A DNA stretch of 64,000 nt from Sulfurospirillum cavolei (GTDB lineage Bacteria > Campylobacterota > Campylobacteria > Campylobacterales > Sulfurospirillaceae), in the NCBI RefSeq assembly GCF_000813325.1, contig NZ_BBQE01000011.1, one strand, 5' to 3'. Below are positions 33,648 to 43,195 of the stretch, in pieces. The notes beneath the pieces were generated by a model. It was not told where the DNA came from. It saw nothing but the letters and a program-made list of their open reading frames with translations, and did not search any database. Numbering within the stretch: position 1 is the stretch's first letter; every line of letters begins with the position of its first letter. The translations under genes were made by a program, and so were the position numbers.

Positions 33648-36224
33648 GTGAAACAATTAACCCTTACCAAACGTCTTTTTTGGATAATAACGTTTTTTAT
33701 TTTTCTTGCCAATACCGTCGTTATCGGCTATTTATACCGACAAGCGCACGAGTTGACCGCGATTCGGGCTTATTCAAAAGCTAAAACGCTCCACGACTAT
33801 TTTATCTCGATGCGTTACGTGTATCACCAACAGTTTCTCTCAAGCGGTATCGATTTAAACGACTCGACGGTCGGATTTTTACCTGCGCACGCTTCAACGC
33901 ATATCAGTGATTTCTTTAGCCGACGCTCCAAACAAGGTATTACGATTCGTAATGTTTCGGATAGACCGCGCAATCCGGACAATAAAGCCGATGCGCTTGA
34001 AGAGAAGATGATTCGCTATTTCGATGCCCACCCTAAAGAAGACGAAAAGCTCGAATTAATCGAAGAGGCGAACGGGCAATCGTTTTATTTTTTCTCGTCG
34101 CCGTTACGAATTCAGGCATATTGTTTAGCCTGTCACGGTAAAAAAGAGGAAGTTTTACCATATATTGCTAAGCGTTACGACAAGGCTTACGGTTATTCTT
34201 TGGGAGAAGTGAGAGGGCTTACCAGTATAAAAATGCCCAAAAATCTTGTCTTTGACGATGTCATCGCACTTTTTTGGAAAGAGGTCGTCTTTAGCATAGC
34301 GGCAACGCTTTTTTTACTGGTCGTAACGTTTTTGGCGATTAAAGAGCTGACAAAAAGAGAAGTGGAACAGAAAAAAGAGTTGGAAGCGTTGGTCAAAGAA
34401 CGGACGCAAAAATTGATGCAAAAAAGCGATGAACTGGAAAAAGCGTACGATCATCAAAAGCATCTTTACTCGGTTTTGCGTACGGTTGCCGACAGTAATC
34501 AAATCTTAATTACGACGCAGACGCTCGACGAGTTATTACACCAAACGGCACAATGCCTTTTTGAAAACGATTCGTTTGCCCATGTCAAAATTATTTTGTG
34601 GGACGAAGAGAAACTCTTGGTTAAAGAGTCCTTGGGACTTGACGGTGATTTTAACATTACGGATATCGAAGAAGAGGTTTTTCATAAAGGGGGTTACCGT
34701 ATTTTAACGCACAACGATAAAGCCGTGGGCTTTTCATGCCAAACAATGATGCATCGTTACGGCGTTAGCGAAGCGTATATTACCGCGCTTAGAAGCGATA
34801 AATTTGCGCGTAACGTTTTGGGCGTGTTAACGATTTGTACGACGATACCGCAAGGTTTTAGTCAAGAAGAGCGCGCGATGATCGAAGAGTTGGCGGGAGA
34901 CGTCGGCTTTGCCATTAACTCGTTTCGTCAGAAAGAGAGCATCATGAAGCTTTCGTATTACGATCCGCTAACCGATTTGGCTAACAAAACGATGCTAAGC
35001 GAACACATTCGCCTTGCCATTCAAGCGCACCAAAATTCTCACATGTACGGTGCGTTGTTATTTTTAGATATCGATAATTTTAAATCGATTAACGATCTCA
35101 AAGGACACGCAACAGGCGATAAGCTTTTGGTATTGATGGCGGAGCGTCTTAAAGGCTTTACGCGGGACAATGATGTTTTGGCACGTTTCGGCGGCGACGA
35201 GTTTACCGTCTTGCTTCCGAATATTGCGGACAATGTGGAAGCGACCGCACGCAGCGCCGAAGAGATAGCTATGAAGATTTTAATTGCGGCAAAAGAGCCG
35301 TTTATGATCGATCATCACCCCTTCTTTGTGACGGTTAGTATCGGGATCGGACTTTTCGGTGAAAAAGAGAGCGTAGAGTCGTTATTAAGCCATGCGGACA
35401 GTGCCATGTATGCGGCTAAACGAGACGGGCGCGATACGATTCGTTTTTTCGATGCGTTTATTCAACATGTCATGGAAGAAAAATCGTTGATGTTGCAACG
35501 CTTACGCGATGCATTGGATAGTGAGCAGTTTTTCTTACTCTATCAGCCACAACTCGATCATAATCGTCGTATCGTCGGCGTAGAGGCGTTGGTCAGGCTT
35601 CAGACAAAAGACGGAGAGATCATTTCGCCGGCACATTTCATTCCTGTTTGCGAAGAATCCGGATTGATTATACCCTTAGGTTATTGGGTTATGAAAGAGG
35701 CGATTTCCCAAGCGGCGAGATGGAAAAAAGACGCCGAAAAAGCGTTATGGCGCATTTCGATTAACGTGAGTATCAAGCAGTTTGAACGTGAAGATTTTAT
35801 CGCTATTTTGGAAGCGATGTTGAAAGAAAACGGCATCGATCCCTCACGGCTTCGTTTGGAATTAACGGAGAGCCTTTTGATCGGAGACAGTGAAAAAGCG
35901 TTGAAGAAGATCAATGCGCTCAAAACACTCGGCGTTTCATTGTCGATCGATGATTTTGGAACGGGATATTCGAGTTTGCAGTATCTCAAAAATTTTCACG
36001 TCGACGAATTAAAAATCGATCAATCGTTTATTCGCGATTTTATTCACAATCGAAGCGATGCGATGATTGTAGAAACGATTCTTTCGATGGGGCAAAATTT
36101 TCATCTCGAAGTCATCGCCGAAGGCGTGGAAACGCAAGAACAGTTTGAGGCGTTAAAAGAACTCGGATGCCGTTATTTTCAAGGATATCTCTTTGCAAAA
36201 CCCACGGCACCGGAGCGTCTTTAA
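33648..36224 (+). CDS. Membrane haem-c sensor with GAF, GGDEF and EAL domains (c-di-GMP turnover)
   Basis: 858 residues. One membrane segment (12-32), a periplasmic DUF3365/Tll0287-like domain (about 35-205) with a haem c site CLACH (159-163), a second membrane segment (213-231), a coiled coil (235-275) and a GAF-like domain (about 285-430). The GGDEF domain has the intact active site at 515-519 and the inhibitory I-site RxxD (506-509) five residues before it. The EAL domain starts EALVR (646-650) and keeps LTES and the DDFGTGYSS loop. Both cyclase and phosphodiesterase could therefore be active, controlled by redox state or a ligand at the haem. GTG start after AAAGGAG. Confidence 0.9.
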   Translation: MKQLTLTKRLFWIITFFIFLANTVVIGYLYRQAHELTAIRAYSKAKTLHDYFISMRYVYHQQFLSSGIDLNDSTVGFLPAHASTHISDFFSRRSKQGITIRNVSDRPRNPDNKADALEEKMIRYFDAHPKEDEKLELIEEANGQSFYFFSSPLRIQAYCLACHGKKEEVLPYIAKRYDKAYGYSLGEVRGLTSIKMPKNLVFDDVIALFWKEVVFSIAATLFLLVVTFLAIKELTKREVEQKKELEALVKERTQKLMQKSDELEKAYDHQKHLYSVLRTVADSNQILITTQTLDELLHQTAQCLFENDSFAHVKIILWDEEKLLVKESLGLDGDFNITDIEEEVFHKGGYRILTHNDKAVGFSCQTMMHRYGVSEAYITALRSDKFARNVLGVLTICTTIPQGFSQEERAMIEELAGDVGFAINSFRQKESIMKLSYYDPLTDLANKTMLSEHIRLAIQAHQNSHMYGALLFLDIDNFKSINDLKGHATGDKLLVLMAERLKGFTRDNDVLARFGGDEFTVLLPNIADNVEATARSAEEIAMKILIAAKEPFMIDHHPFFVTVSIGIGLFGEKESVESLLSHADSAMYAAKRDGRDTIRFFDAFIQHVMEEKSLMLQRLRDALDSEQFFLLYQPQLDHNRRIVGVEALVRLQTKDGEIISPAHFIPVCEESGLIIPLGYWVMKEAISQAARWKKDAEKALWRISINVSIKQFEREDFIAILEAMLKENGIDPSRLRLELTESLLIGDSEKALKKINALKTLGVSLSIDDFGTGYSSLQYLKNFHVDELKIDQSFIRDFIHNRSDAMIVETILSMGQNFHLEVIAEGVETQEQFEALKELGCRYFQGYLFAKPTAPERL

Positions 36225-36230
36225 GATCGC

Positions 36231-36746
36231 TTATTCACGGACGATATCGTATCCTTTCGGAATATCGGGGCGAAACATTTCGTCGTCGATAAAAAGATCG
36301 GTCGAAGCGTTGGAAAAGAGAATTTCGACGTTATTTTCCAATTTATCTTTGTAGCTTATCTTCTCGATCGTATCGTTTGAACCGACAATCGTATACGTCG
36401 TGTCCATAAAACGGGTCACATAACGGTTCGGAGCGATCTCTTTGGCTTCGCGAAGCAATTGTGCGATATTGGGCGTGTTTTGTAGCGTCGTAATGATGAC
36501 TTGCTCCAACTCCGGTTCGACAATTAACACTTTGTTTTGGTTAAAATAGATTTTTTTTACGACGGGTTTTTGATAAACCCATAACGCCTTTTGCTCTTTT
36601 GTGGCATAAAACGTCCCTTCGTACGCAATCGTTTTATTTTGATCGTTAGTCACCTTTTGAATAAAATCGCTTTGAATCGTTTTAAAATCACCGATTTTTG
36701 CGCATAAAAGCGTTGTAAAGCAGAGTAAAATTCCAATCAAACGCAT
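36231..36746 (-). CDS. lolA: Outer-membrane lipoprotein chaperone LolA
   Basis: Periplasmic carrier of about 171 residues that accepts lipoproteins from the LolCDE transporter. Signal peptide 1-16 (ending LLCA). DFKTIQSDFIQKVT and a short-strand pattern (GTFYATKEQKALWVYQKP) match the LolA half-barrel. The ATG at 36746 is preferred to an upstream one at 36767 because it places the signal peptide at the N-terminus. It is divergent from secA and close to a LolC/E-type permease gene. Confidence 0.88.
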   Translation of the reverse strand: MRLIGILLCFTTLLCAKIGDFKTIQSDFIQKVTNDQNKTIAYEGTFYATKEQKALWVYQKPVVKKIYFNQNKVLIVEPELEQVIITTLQNTPNIAQLLREAKEIAPNRYVTRFMDTTYTIVGSNDTIEKISYKDKLENNVEILFSNASTDLFIDDEMFRPDIPKGYDIVRE

Positions 36747-36870
36747 AAAAACCCCTTGGTCGTGCAATATCGTTATGGAGTTTTATCAAAGAGATAGTAA
36801 AAGTATGATAAAATCCTGAATTCTAATGAAAACAGATCAGAAAAAAGAAAGAAAATTAGAGGAAAATCGT

Positions 36871-39456
36871 ATGTCACTCAGTAGTATCGTTCGTAAAATT
36901 TTCGGCACGAAAAATGATCGCGTCGTGAAAGAGTTAATGGGATGCGTCAAAAAAATAAATGCCTTAGAACCGACGTATGAAAGGCTAAGCGATGAAGATC
37001 TTAAGGCGGCGTTTAACGCTTTGAAAGCGGATGTTCAAGCCGGCTTAAAATCTTTGGACGAGGTTTTGAACGATGTCTTTGCGATGACGCGGGAAGTCAG
37101 CAAACGTACGACGACGATGCGCCATTTCGACGTACAAATGGTCGGCGGTTTAGTTTTGCACGGCGGCAATATCGCCGAGATGAAAACGGGTGAGGGTAAA
37201 ACGTTGGTTGCAACGCTTCCGGTCGTACTCAATGCAATGAGCGGCGAGGGTGTACATGTCGTAACCGTGAACGATTATTTGGCGAAACGCGATGCGGCGG
37301 ATATGGCGCGAATTTATAACTTTTTAGGGCTTAGCGTAGGTGTGGTTACCAACGATCTTGCCAACGATACCGAACGTAAGGCGCAATACGACGCCGACAT
37401 TACGTACGGTACGAATAACGAATTCGGTTTTGACTACTTGCGCGACAATATGCGCTACTCTTCGGGCGAAAAAGTACAACGCATGCATAATTTCGTGATC
37501 GTCGACGAAGTCGACTCGATTTTAATCGACGAAGCGAGAACGCCTCTGATTATCTCCGGACCTGCGAATCGAACGTTAGAGGGATATAAACTTGCCGACG
37601 GCGTAGCGCGAAAATTGATTAAAGAGCGTGATTTTAGCGTCGATGAAAAAAATCGAACGATTATTTTGAGCGAAGAGGGCATCAGTAACGCCGAAAAATT
37701 GTTTGAAGTCGACAACTTGTACAGTTTGGAAAATGCCGTTTTATCACACCACCTCGATCAAGCGTTGAAAGCCCACTATCTTTTTGAAGCGGACGTTCAC
37801 TATGTCGTCAGAGAAGGCGAAATTGTTATCGTAGACGAATTTACGGGTCGATTAAGCGAAGGCAGACGATTTTCCGAAGGCCTGCACCAAGCCTTGGAAG
37901 CCAAAGAGGGCGTGATGATCAAAGAAGAGTCGCAAACGTTGGCGGATATTACTTTCCAAAACTATTTTCGATTGTATAAAAAGCTTGCGGGTATGACGGG
38001 AACTGCACAAACCGAAGCAACGGAATTTTCTCAAATTTACAATTTAGAAGTTATCTCTATTCCGACAAATTTACCGATGCGTCGCGAAGATATGAACGAT
38101 TTGATTTATAAGACCGAACGCGAGAAATTCGAAGCGGTCATTAAAGACATTAAAGCGTGCCACGAAAAAGGTCAACCTGTTTTGGTGGGTACGGCATCCA
38201 TTGAAAAAAGCGAATTGTTACATACGTTGCTGAAAAAAGAGAAAGTGCCGCATTCGGTTTTAAATGCGAAAAACCATGAAAAAGAGGCACAAATTATCAA
38301 AGATGCGGGCTTAAAAGGTGCCGTTACGATCGCAACGAATATGGCGGGACGCGGTGTAGACATCAAATTGACCGATGAAGTGAAAGCTTTGGGCGGTCTT
38401 TATATTATCGGCACGGAACGTCATGAAAGCCGCCGTATCGACAACCAACTTCGCGGTCGTTCGGGACGTCAGGGTGACGTGGGTAAGAGCCGTTTTTATT
38501 TAAGTTTGGAAGACAATCTTTTACGTATTTTCGGAAGCGATCGAATCAAAGCGATTATGGAGCGACTCGGCATCGAAGAGGGTGAGCATATCGAGTCGAA
38601 AATGGTAACCCGCGCGGTTGAAAACGCACAGAAAAAAGTTGAAGCCCTTCACTTTGAAGCACGTAAACACTTGTTGGAATACGACGACGTTGCGAATAAA
38701 CAACGTAAAACTATTTACAATTTTAGAAACGATCTTTTAAATCCTACGTTCGGTATCGAAGAGAAAATCAAAGAAATTCGCCTCGAGTTCGTTACCAATC
38801 TGCTCTTTAGAGCCGAAATTTACGAAGGTATTTCCGAGACGCAATACGATCTTGAACGTCTTTGTGCCGTTGTGAGAGACGAGCTTGGAGAGACATTCGA
38901 AGCCGCATCGTTTCAAGAGCTTGATTTTGACGCACTACGCACGAAATTGACGGAGTTATTGGAAGCACGTTACGATGAAAAAATGTCCCTCGTCGATGCG
39001 ACGCAACGTAAGGAAATCGAGCGTATTTTATACCTTCAAGTTTTAGACAATGCGTGGCGTGCCCATTTATACCAAATGGATATTTTAAAAACAGGCATCG
39101 GGCTTCGCGGCTATAATCAAAAAGACCCGTTAACCGAATATAAAAAAGAGAGTTATAACCTCTTCATCGAATTGGTCGAACAAATCAAATTTGAGAGTTT
39201 TAAAACGCTTCATATCGTTAAACTTCGCGATCAAAAAGAAGAGGACGAGCGACGTCAAGCGATGGAAGAGATGATCCGTCGGATGGAAGAGAGCAATACT
39301 TCGACGACCTTAGAACACCAAAATCCTTATGCGGAAGACGAAGAAGACGAAAAAGAGAAAAAAATTCCTAGAAATGAACCGTGCCCGTGCGGAAGCGGTA
39401 AAAAATACAAACAATGTTGCGGTAAGAGCGGTCCTAAAAAAGGGCTTTTAGCATAA
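36871..39456 (+). CDS. secA: Preprotein translocase ATPase SecA
   Basis: 861-residue motor that drives proteins through SecYEG. Walker A MKTGEGKT, the DEVDSILIDEARTPL region, the preprotein cross-linking domain and IATNMAGRGVDI are present, and the C-terminus has a zinc-binding tail CPCGSGKKYKQCCG that contacts SecB and lipids. The ATG at 36871 with AGAGGAAA upstream is chosen over 36826, which would add 15 charged residues not seen in the family. Confidence 0.97.
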   Translation: MSLSSIVRKIFGTKNDRVVKELMGCVKKINALEPTYERLSDEDLKAAFNALKADVQAGLKSLDEVLNDVFAMTREVSKRTTTMRHFDVQMVGGLVLHGGNIAEMKTGEGKTLVATLPVVLNAMSGEGVHVVTVNDYLAKRDAADMARIYNFLGLSVGVVTNDLANDTERKAQYDADITYGTNNEFGFDYLRDNMRYSSGEKVQRMHNFVIVDEVDSILIDEARTPLIISGPANRTLEGYKLADGVARKLIKERDFSVDEKNRTIILSEEGISNAEKLFEVDNLYSLENAVLSHHLDQALKAHYLFEADVHYVVREGEIVIVDEFTGRLSEGRRFSEGLHQALEAKEGVMIKEESQTLADITFQNYFRLYKKLAGMTGTAQTEATEFSQIYNLEVISIPTNLPMRREDMNDLIYKTEREKFEAVIKDIKACHEKGQPVLVGTASIEKSELLHTLLKKEKVPHSVLNAKNHEKEAQIIKDAGLKGAVTIATNMAGRGVDIKLTDEVKALGGLYIIGTERHESRRIDNQLRGRSGRQGDVGKSRFYLSLEDNLLRIFGSDRIKAIMERLGIEEGEHIESKMVTRAVENAQKKVEALHFEARKHLLEYDDVANKQRKTIYNFRNDLLNPTFGIEEKIKEIRLEFVTNLLFRAEIYEGISETQYDLERLCAVVRDELGETFEAASFQELDFDALRTKLTELLEARYDEKMSLVDATQRKEIERILYLQVLDNAWRAHLYQMDILKTGIGLRGYNQKDPLTEYKKESYNLFIELVEQIKFESFKTLHIVKLRDQKEEDERRQAMEEMIRRMEESNTSTTLEHQNPYAEDEEDEKEKKIPRNEPCPCGSGKKYKQCCGKSGPKKGLLA

Positions 39457-39465
39457 AGGGTAACG

Positions 39466-40668
39466 GTGCAAGGAAATCTGAGTCTTTATCTCGTTAAAAA
39501 ATATTTGCGATTCGATAAATCGCAGCCGTTCATTACCGTTATTTCGCTTTTAGCGTTTTTCGGCGTGGCGATCGGATTGACGGTTTTAATGGTCGCTATG
39601 GCGATTATGAACGGTTTTGACAAAGAGTTTGAAAAAAAACTTTTTACGATGAATTATCCGCTTTCTATCTATTCGCGTACCTTTTCTCCGGTGACGCAAA
39701 ACGATTTGGAAACGCTGAAAGCGAATTTTCCTTCACTGAAGTTTAGTCCGTATATCTCCACCCAAGTGATCGTGAAAAAAGGAGACCGCTTAGAAGGCGG
39801 ATTGCTTTTCGGCGTTTATTTCGAGCAAGAGGCTCAAATCAACAGTATCGTTGCCGATGCGGTGCGCGGAAAAACGCTTGAAAAATACGATTTGATTACC
39901 GGAAGCGAACTGGCAAAACATCATTTACTCAGTGCCGATGAAAAAGCGACGTTGATTTTTACGAAAAACGATCCGGGCGGTATGAGTTTGATTCCGAAGA
40001 TGAAACGGTTTAACTATCAAGGTTCGTTTCATTCGGGCTTAATCGCGTACGACAAAGCTTACATGTACACGACGTTGGACTCTTTAGCGCAAATTTTGCA
40101 ATACCAAGAGGGAACGTTTGACGGCATTCATATCTATTCTGACGATCCTCTCGTCGATATCGAAAAGATTCGAAAAACCTTACCGGCGGATTTAGGAATT
40201 GTCGGTTGGTGGCAGATGAACGGCAATTTTTTTGCCGCCTTAGCATTGGAAAAACGCGCTTTGTTTATCGTCTTAATGCTGATTATTCTCATTGCGTCTT
40301 TGAATATTATCAGCTCTTTGTTGATGACGGTTATGAACCGACGCAAAGAAATCGCTCTTTTGCTTTCGCTGGGAGCTTATAAAAAAGAGATCAAAAATAC
40401 GTTTTTTTACCTAGGTTTGGTGATCGGCGGCGGCGGAATGCTTTTTGGTATGCTCTTAGGCGGTATCGTTTTATGGGTACTCGGCTCGTTTGATATTATC
40501 TCACTTCCTGCCGATGTTTACGGTACGGCGCGCTTACCGCTTGATTTATCGTCGCTCGACTTTTTCTTGATCGTCTTAGGGACGAGTGCTATCGTGGCTC
40601 TTTCTTCGTATTATCCCGCGTATAAAGCAACGCAGATTAACGTTTTAGATACCCTTCGTAACGAATAG
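39466..40668 (+). CDS. ABC transporter permease, LolC/LolE type
   Basis: 400-residue inner-membrane permease of the lipoprotein-releasing family. It has a first membrane helix (about 22-48, FGVAIGLTVLMVAMAIMNGF), a MacB-like periplasmic domain (about 55-235) and three C-terminal helices (about 262-385) with RRKEIALLLSLGA. Campylobacterota usually have a single LolC/E hybrid permease plus LolD; the ATPase LolD is not in the window. GTG start 9 bp after secA, so probably co-transcribed. lolA is just upstream on the other strand, giving a lipoprotein sorting cluster. Confidence 0.87.
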   Translation: MQGNLSLYLVKKYLRFDKSQPFITVISLLAFFGVAIGLTVLMVAMAIMNGFDKEFEKKLFTMNYPLSIYSRTFSPVTQNDLETLKANFPSLKFSPYISTQVIVKKGDRLEGGLLFGVYFEQEAQINSIVADAVRGKTLEKYDLITGSELAKHHLLSADEKATLIFTKNDPGGMSLIPKMKRFNYQGSFHSGLIAYDKAYMYTTLDSLAQILQYQEGTFDGIHIYSDDPLVDIEKIRKTLPADLGIVGWWQMNGNFFAALALEKRALFIVLMLIILIASLNIISSLLMTVMNRRKEIALLLSLGAYKKEIKNTFFYLGLVIGGGGMLFGMLLGGIVLWVLGSFDIISLPADVYGTARLPLDLSSLDFFLIVLGTSAIVALSSYYPAYKATQINVLDTLRNE

Positions 40669-40680
40669 TTGTGCTTCAAA

Positions 40681-40704
40681 GCGGGCAAGATTTTGCCCGC
40701 TTTT
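40681..40704. terminator. Intrinsic terminator between convergent genes
   Basis: GCGGGCAA, a four-base loop, TTGCCCGC, then TTTT. The hairpin starts 12 bp after the LolC/E-type permease stop and runs into the end of the convergent gene at 40703. Confidence 0.85.
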
Positions 40705-41107
40705 ATACATGTAAGAGCTCGGTCGTGATATTGCAGTTATCTTCTACCATCTCTTGAAGCTTGCTCAAAAGCGTCTTAGAATCGGTTCCGTCTTCCGGAT
40801 AGGTGACGACGTTATCGTGCGGCGATTGATCTAAAAATTCTTGAATCCCCGAAAGCACTTCGGTCGCACCGTTCCAATCGGTTCCCGTCAAAATAACGAC
40901 ATAATGGTTGTTGTGGTTGAAAATCGCGTCGGTGCGTCGAAGAATGCGTTGAAACATCTCCAAACTATCCATCTCTTTGCGATCTTCAAGGGAGAAAAAA
41001 ATCAGTGAAAACGGAACTTCGTCTTTGATTCCGAAACGCTCCAATAAAGCGATATGATGGTCGATAAGATTGGCGAGATTGATCTTGGAAAAAGCGATTC
41101 CGGACAT
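40703..41107 (-). CDS. Conserved protein with possible degenerate GGDEF-like fold
   Basis: 134 residues from the ATG at 41107, which has AAGGAGACG upstream. No signal peptide or membrane segment. The pattern FSLIFFSLEDRKEM ... ILRRTDAIFNHNNHYVVILTGTD resembles the strand-helix-strand order of nucleotidyl-cyclase (GGDEF) domains with the catalytic hairpin replaced, as in signalling domains that bind or sense but do not catalyse. Such proteins accompany two-component systems in related genomes. It lies 112 bp downstream of the histidine kinase gene on the same strand. Function unknown. Confidence 0.5.
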   Translation of the reverse strand: MSGIAFSKINLANLIDHHIALLERFGIKDEVPFSLIFFSLEDRKEMDSLEMFQRILRRTDAIFNHNNHYVVILTGTDWNGATEVLSGIQEFLDQSPHDNVVTYPEDGTDSKTLLSKLQEMVEDNCNITTELLHV

Positions 41108-41218
41108 AAAACGTCTCCTTGTCAATGAGTTTTTGTTTACTGTCTTTCATTTGCCGCAAGAGAGATTATCGCGAACATCCGTCTTGAAAGAAGGCGATGA
41201 AAGCAATCTATTGTAACA

Positions 41219-42457
41219 TTAATTTGGTTCGAGCGTATCGAGTTTTTCAAAATTGAAATAATTATACCCGTCTTTGTGTTCGTAGGTAAACGTTAAACGG
41301 TGTGCTTTGAGAATATGATGCACGATGTAAAGACCGAGTCCGAAACTGTGGTGTGAATTGTTTTCTTGCACAAACGGCTCCAAATAATGTGCCAGTTCGT
41401 ATTTGAGCGGCTTGCCTTGGCTAATAAACGCCATTTTCGTTTTGCGCGCAACGATACGTACCTTTTGATCGATGGAGTATTTGATGCCGTTGTCGATGAC
41501 GTTTTTCATCGCCGTCGTAAAGAGTCTAAAATCGACGTTTAAAATAATCTCTTCTTCGCCGTCAATTTCGATTTGCGTGGGAGAGATCATCGCAAGATCG
41601 ATAGCTTCGTCAAGCATATCGACCAAACGGTACGGTTTGACGTTTTTGAGACCTTCTCCGGAGGTAATTTGTTCAATCGAGGCAAATTCGTTAATCAGAA
41701 GTTCCAGTTTTTCAAACGTGCCGATTAGACGTGTACGCTGCTTACCTTCTTCGAGCATTTCGGCACTAATGCGACCTTTCGTGATGGGCGTTTTGAGTTC
41801 GTGCATGATATTGCGTAAAAATAACTGTCGGGATTGGTTGAGTTTGTTGATTTGTTCGACCGCATTGTGAAACGCATTGGCGACTTGGGAGATTTCGTCT
41901 TCGCCGTCGGTTTTGCAGTTGATCGTGAGATTGCCTTTGGCAAACGCATCCATTTGGCGTTTGAGTTTTCGTAAAGGTTTGATTTTACGAATCGTCAAAA
42001 TATACGCGATGATAATAATCGTAAAAACAACGCCGAAAATCGTTTTAATCAAATCGTAACGGTAGGGCTGAAAATCTTCGTCTTTAAGCAGTAACGATGA
42101 GTATTTGGTCTCGATTTGCAAGTAGTGGTCGTTTTCGTAGCGCAAAATGGCACTCGATCCGATTCGATCGGAGATTTTTTGAATCACTTGCGCATTTTGG
42201 ATAATATGCTCTTGTTGCGCTTTATCCGTAATTTCGCGCATTTGGTACCCTTGCACCTGCTTTTTCAACTCTTCGTTAGTAATAAAATTATTGAGGTGAA
42301 AGAGTGTTGCACGCGCGATGATGGAGTACTTGATATTGAGTTTTTCGGTGTAAGTTTGTTTGTCGTACTCCAATAAAAAAAGAAGTGCGAGAAAAATACT
42401 CACGATGCTGATCGCAAAAATAAAGGTAATACTGTAAAAAATAGAGGACTTGGTCAT
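41219..42457 (-). CDS. Sensor histidine kinase, CprS-like
   Basis: 412 residues: a membrane segment (9-30), a periplasmic sensor loop (about 31-140), a second membrane segment (about 143-162), HAMP (about 163-215), and a kinase with the phospho-acceptor His in NIMHELKTPI, the N box NVIDNGIKYS and the G box HSFGLGLYIVHHIL. Its start overlaps the response regulator gene by 4 bp. Position beside an OmpR-type regulator and htrA matches CprRS of C. jejuni (Cj1226c-Cj1227c), which controls envelope stress and biofilm; orthology is inferred from synteny. Confidence 0.88.
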   Translation of the reverse strand: MTKSSIFYSITFIFAISIVSIFLALLFLLEYDKQTYTEKLNIKYSIIARATLFHLNNFITNEELKKQVQGYQMREITDKAQQEHIIQNAQVIQKISDRIGSSAILRYENDHYLQIETKYSSLLLKDEDFQPYRYDLIKTIFGVVFTIIIIAYILTIRKIKPLRKLKRQMDAFAKGNLTINCKTDGEDEISQVANAFHNAVEQINKLNQSRQLFLRNIMHELKTPITKGRISAEMLEEGKQRTRLIGTFEKLELLINEFASIEQITSGEGLKNVKPYRLVDMLDEAIDLAMISPTQIEIDGEEEIILNVDFRLFTTAMKNVIDNGIKYSIDQKVRIVARKTKMAFISQGKPLKYELAHYLEPFVQENNSHHSFGLGLYIVHHILKAHRLTFTYEHKDGYNYFNFEKLDTLEPN

Positions 42458-43134
42458 TGTAAAAATTTGTATCCTATACCGCGAATGGCATGAATATACG
42501 TCGGCTCTTTAGGGTTTTCTCCGAGTTTCTGACGAATACGTCCGATAATAACGTCGATGCTTTTGTTGGTCGTTTCTTCGCTAATGGCTTCAATATTGTA
42601 AATCAGCTCTTCGCGTGAGACGACACCGCCTTCTTTTTTGATGAGATAGCCCAAAATGCCGTATTCGGCTGCCGTTAAAGGAAGGGCTTTTCCGTGAAAA
42701 ACAATGGTGCGTTGCTCTTCGTTTAGAACTAAATCTTTCGTTTTTTGTACATTTTGATCGATAGGGGTTAAGCCTTTATTGCGTCGTAGTAGACTCATGA
42801 TGCGCGCTTGCAGTTCTCTTGGATTGTAAGGTTTGGGTAAATAATCGTCCGCGCCGTTTTCCAAAGCGGTCACTTTATCGGTTATATCGGTGCGTGCGGA
42901 GGAGATGATGATAGGAATCGTATGACGTTTGCGAATCTCTTTGCAGACGTCAAGCCCGTCGATACCCGGAAGCGTGAGGTCTAAAATCAAAAGATCGAAA
43001 GGATGCATATCTAACGTCGAGAGTCCTATGTAAGGATCTTCCGCGACCGTGACGGACATGTCGAAAGGTTCTAAATATTCCGTTAAAATTTCGGCTAATT
43101 CCAAATCGTCTTCGATCATCAATATTTTCGTCAT
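42454..43134 (-). CDS. OmpR-family response regulator, CprR-like
   Basis: 226 residues. The receiver domain has the acidic pair (MIEDDLELAE), the phospho-acceptor Asp in LLILDLTLPG, and Thr/Lys positions (IIISSARTD, LPKPYNPREL). The C-terminal winged helix (about 130-226) is complete: TAAEYGIL, RTTNKSIDVIIGRIRQKLG-like sequence and IRGIGYKF. It is transcribed with the kinase and lies 62 bp downstream of htrA on the same strand, so it may regulate htrA as reported for CprR. Confidence 0.93.
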   Translation of the reverse strand: MTKILMIEDDLELAEILTEYLEPFDMSVTVAEDPYIGLSTLDMHPFDLLILDLTLPGIDGLDVCKEIRKRHTIPIIISSARTDITDKVTALENGADDYLPKPYNPRELQARIMSLLRRNKGLTPIDQNVQKTKDLVLNEEQRTIVFHGKALPLTAAEYGILGYLIKKEGGVVSREELIYNIEAISEETTNKSIDVIIGRIRQKLGENPKEPTYIHAIRGIGYKFLQ

Positions 43135-43195
43135 AATGCTCCTTACATGTCAACGGTATTATAGCCAATTTTAGGAGGGTTTCCCTCCTAAAACC

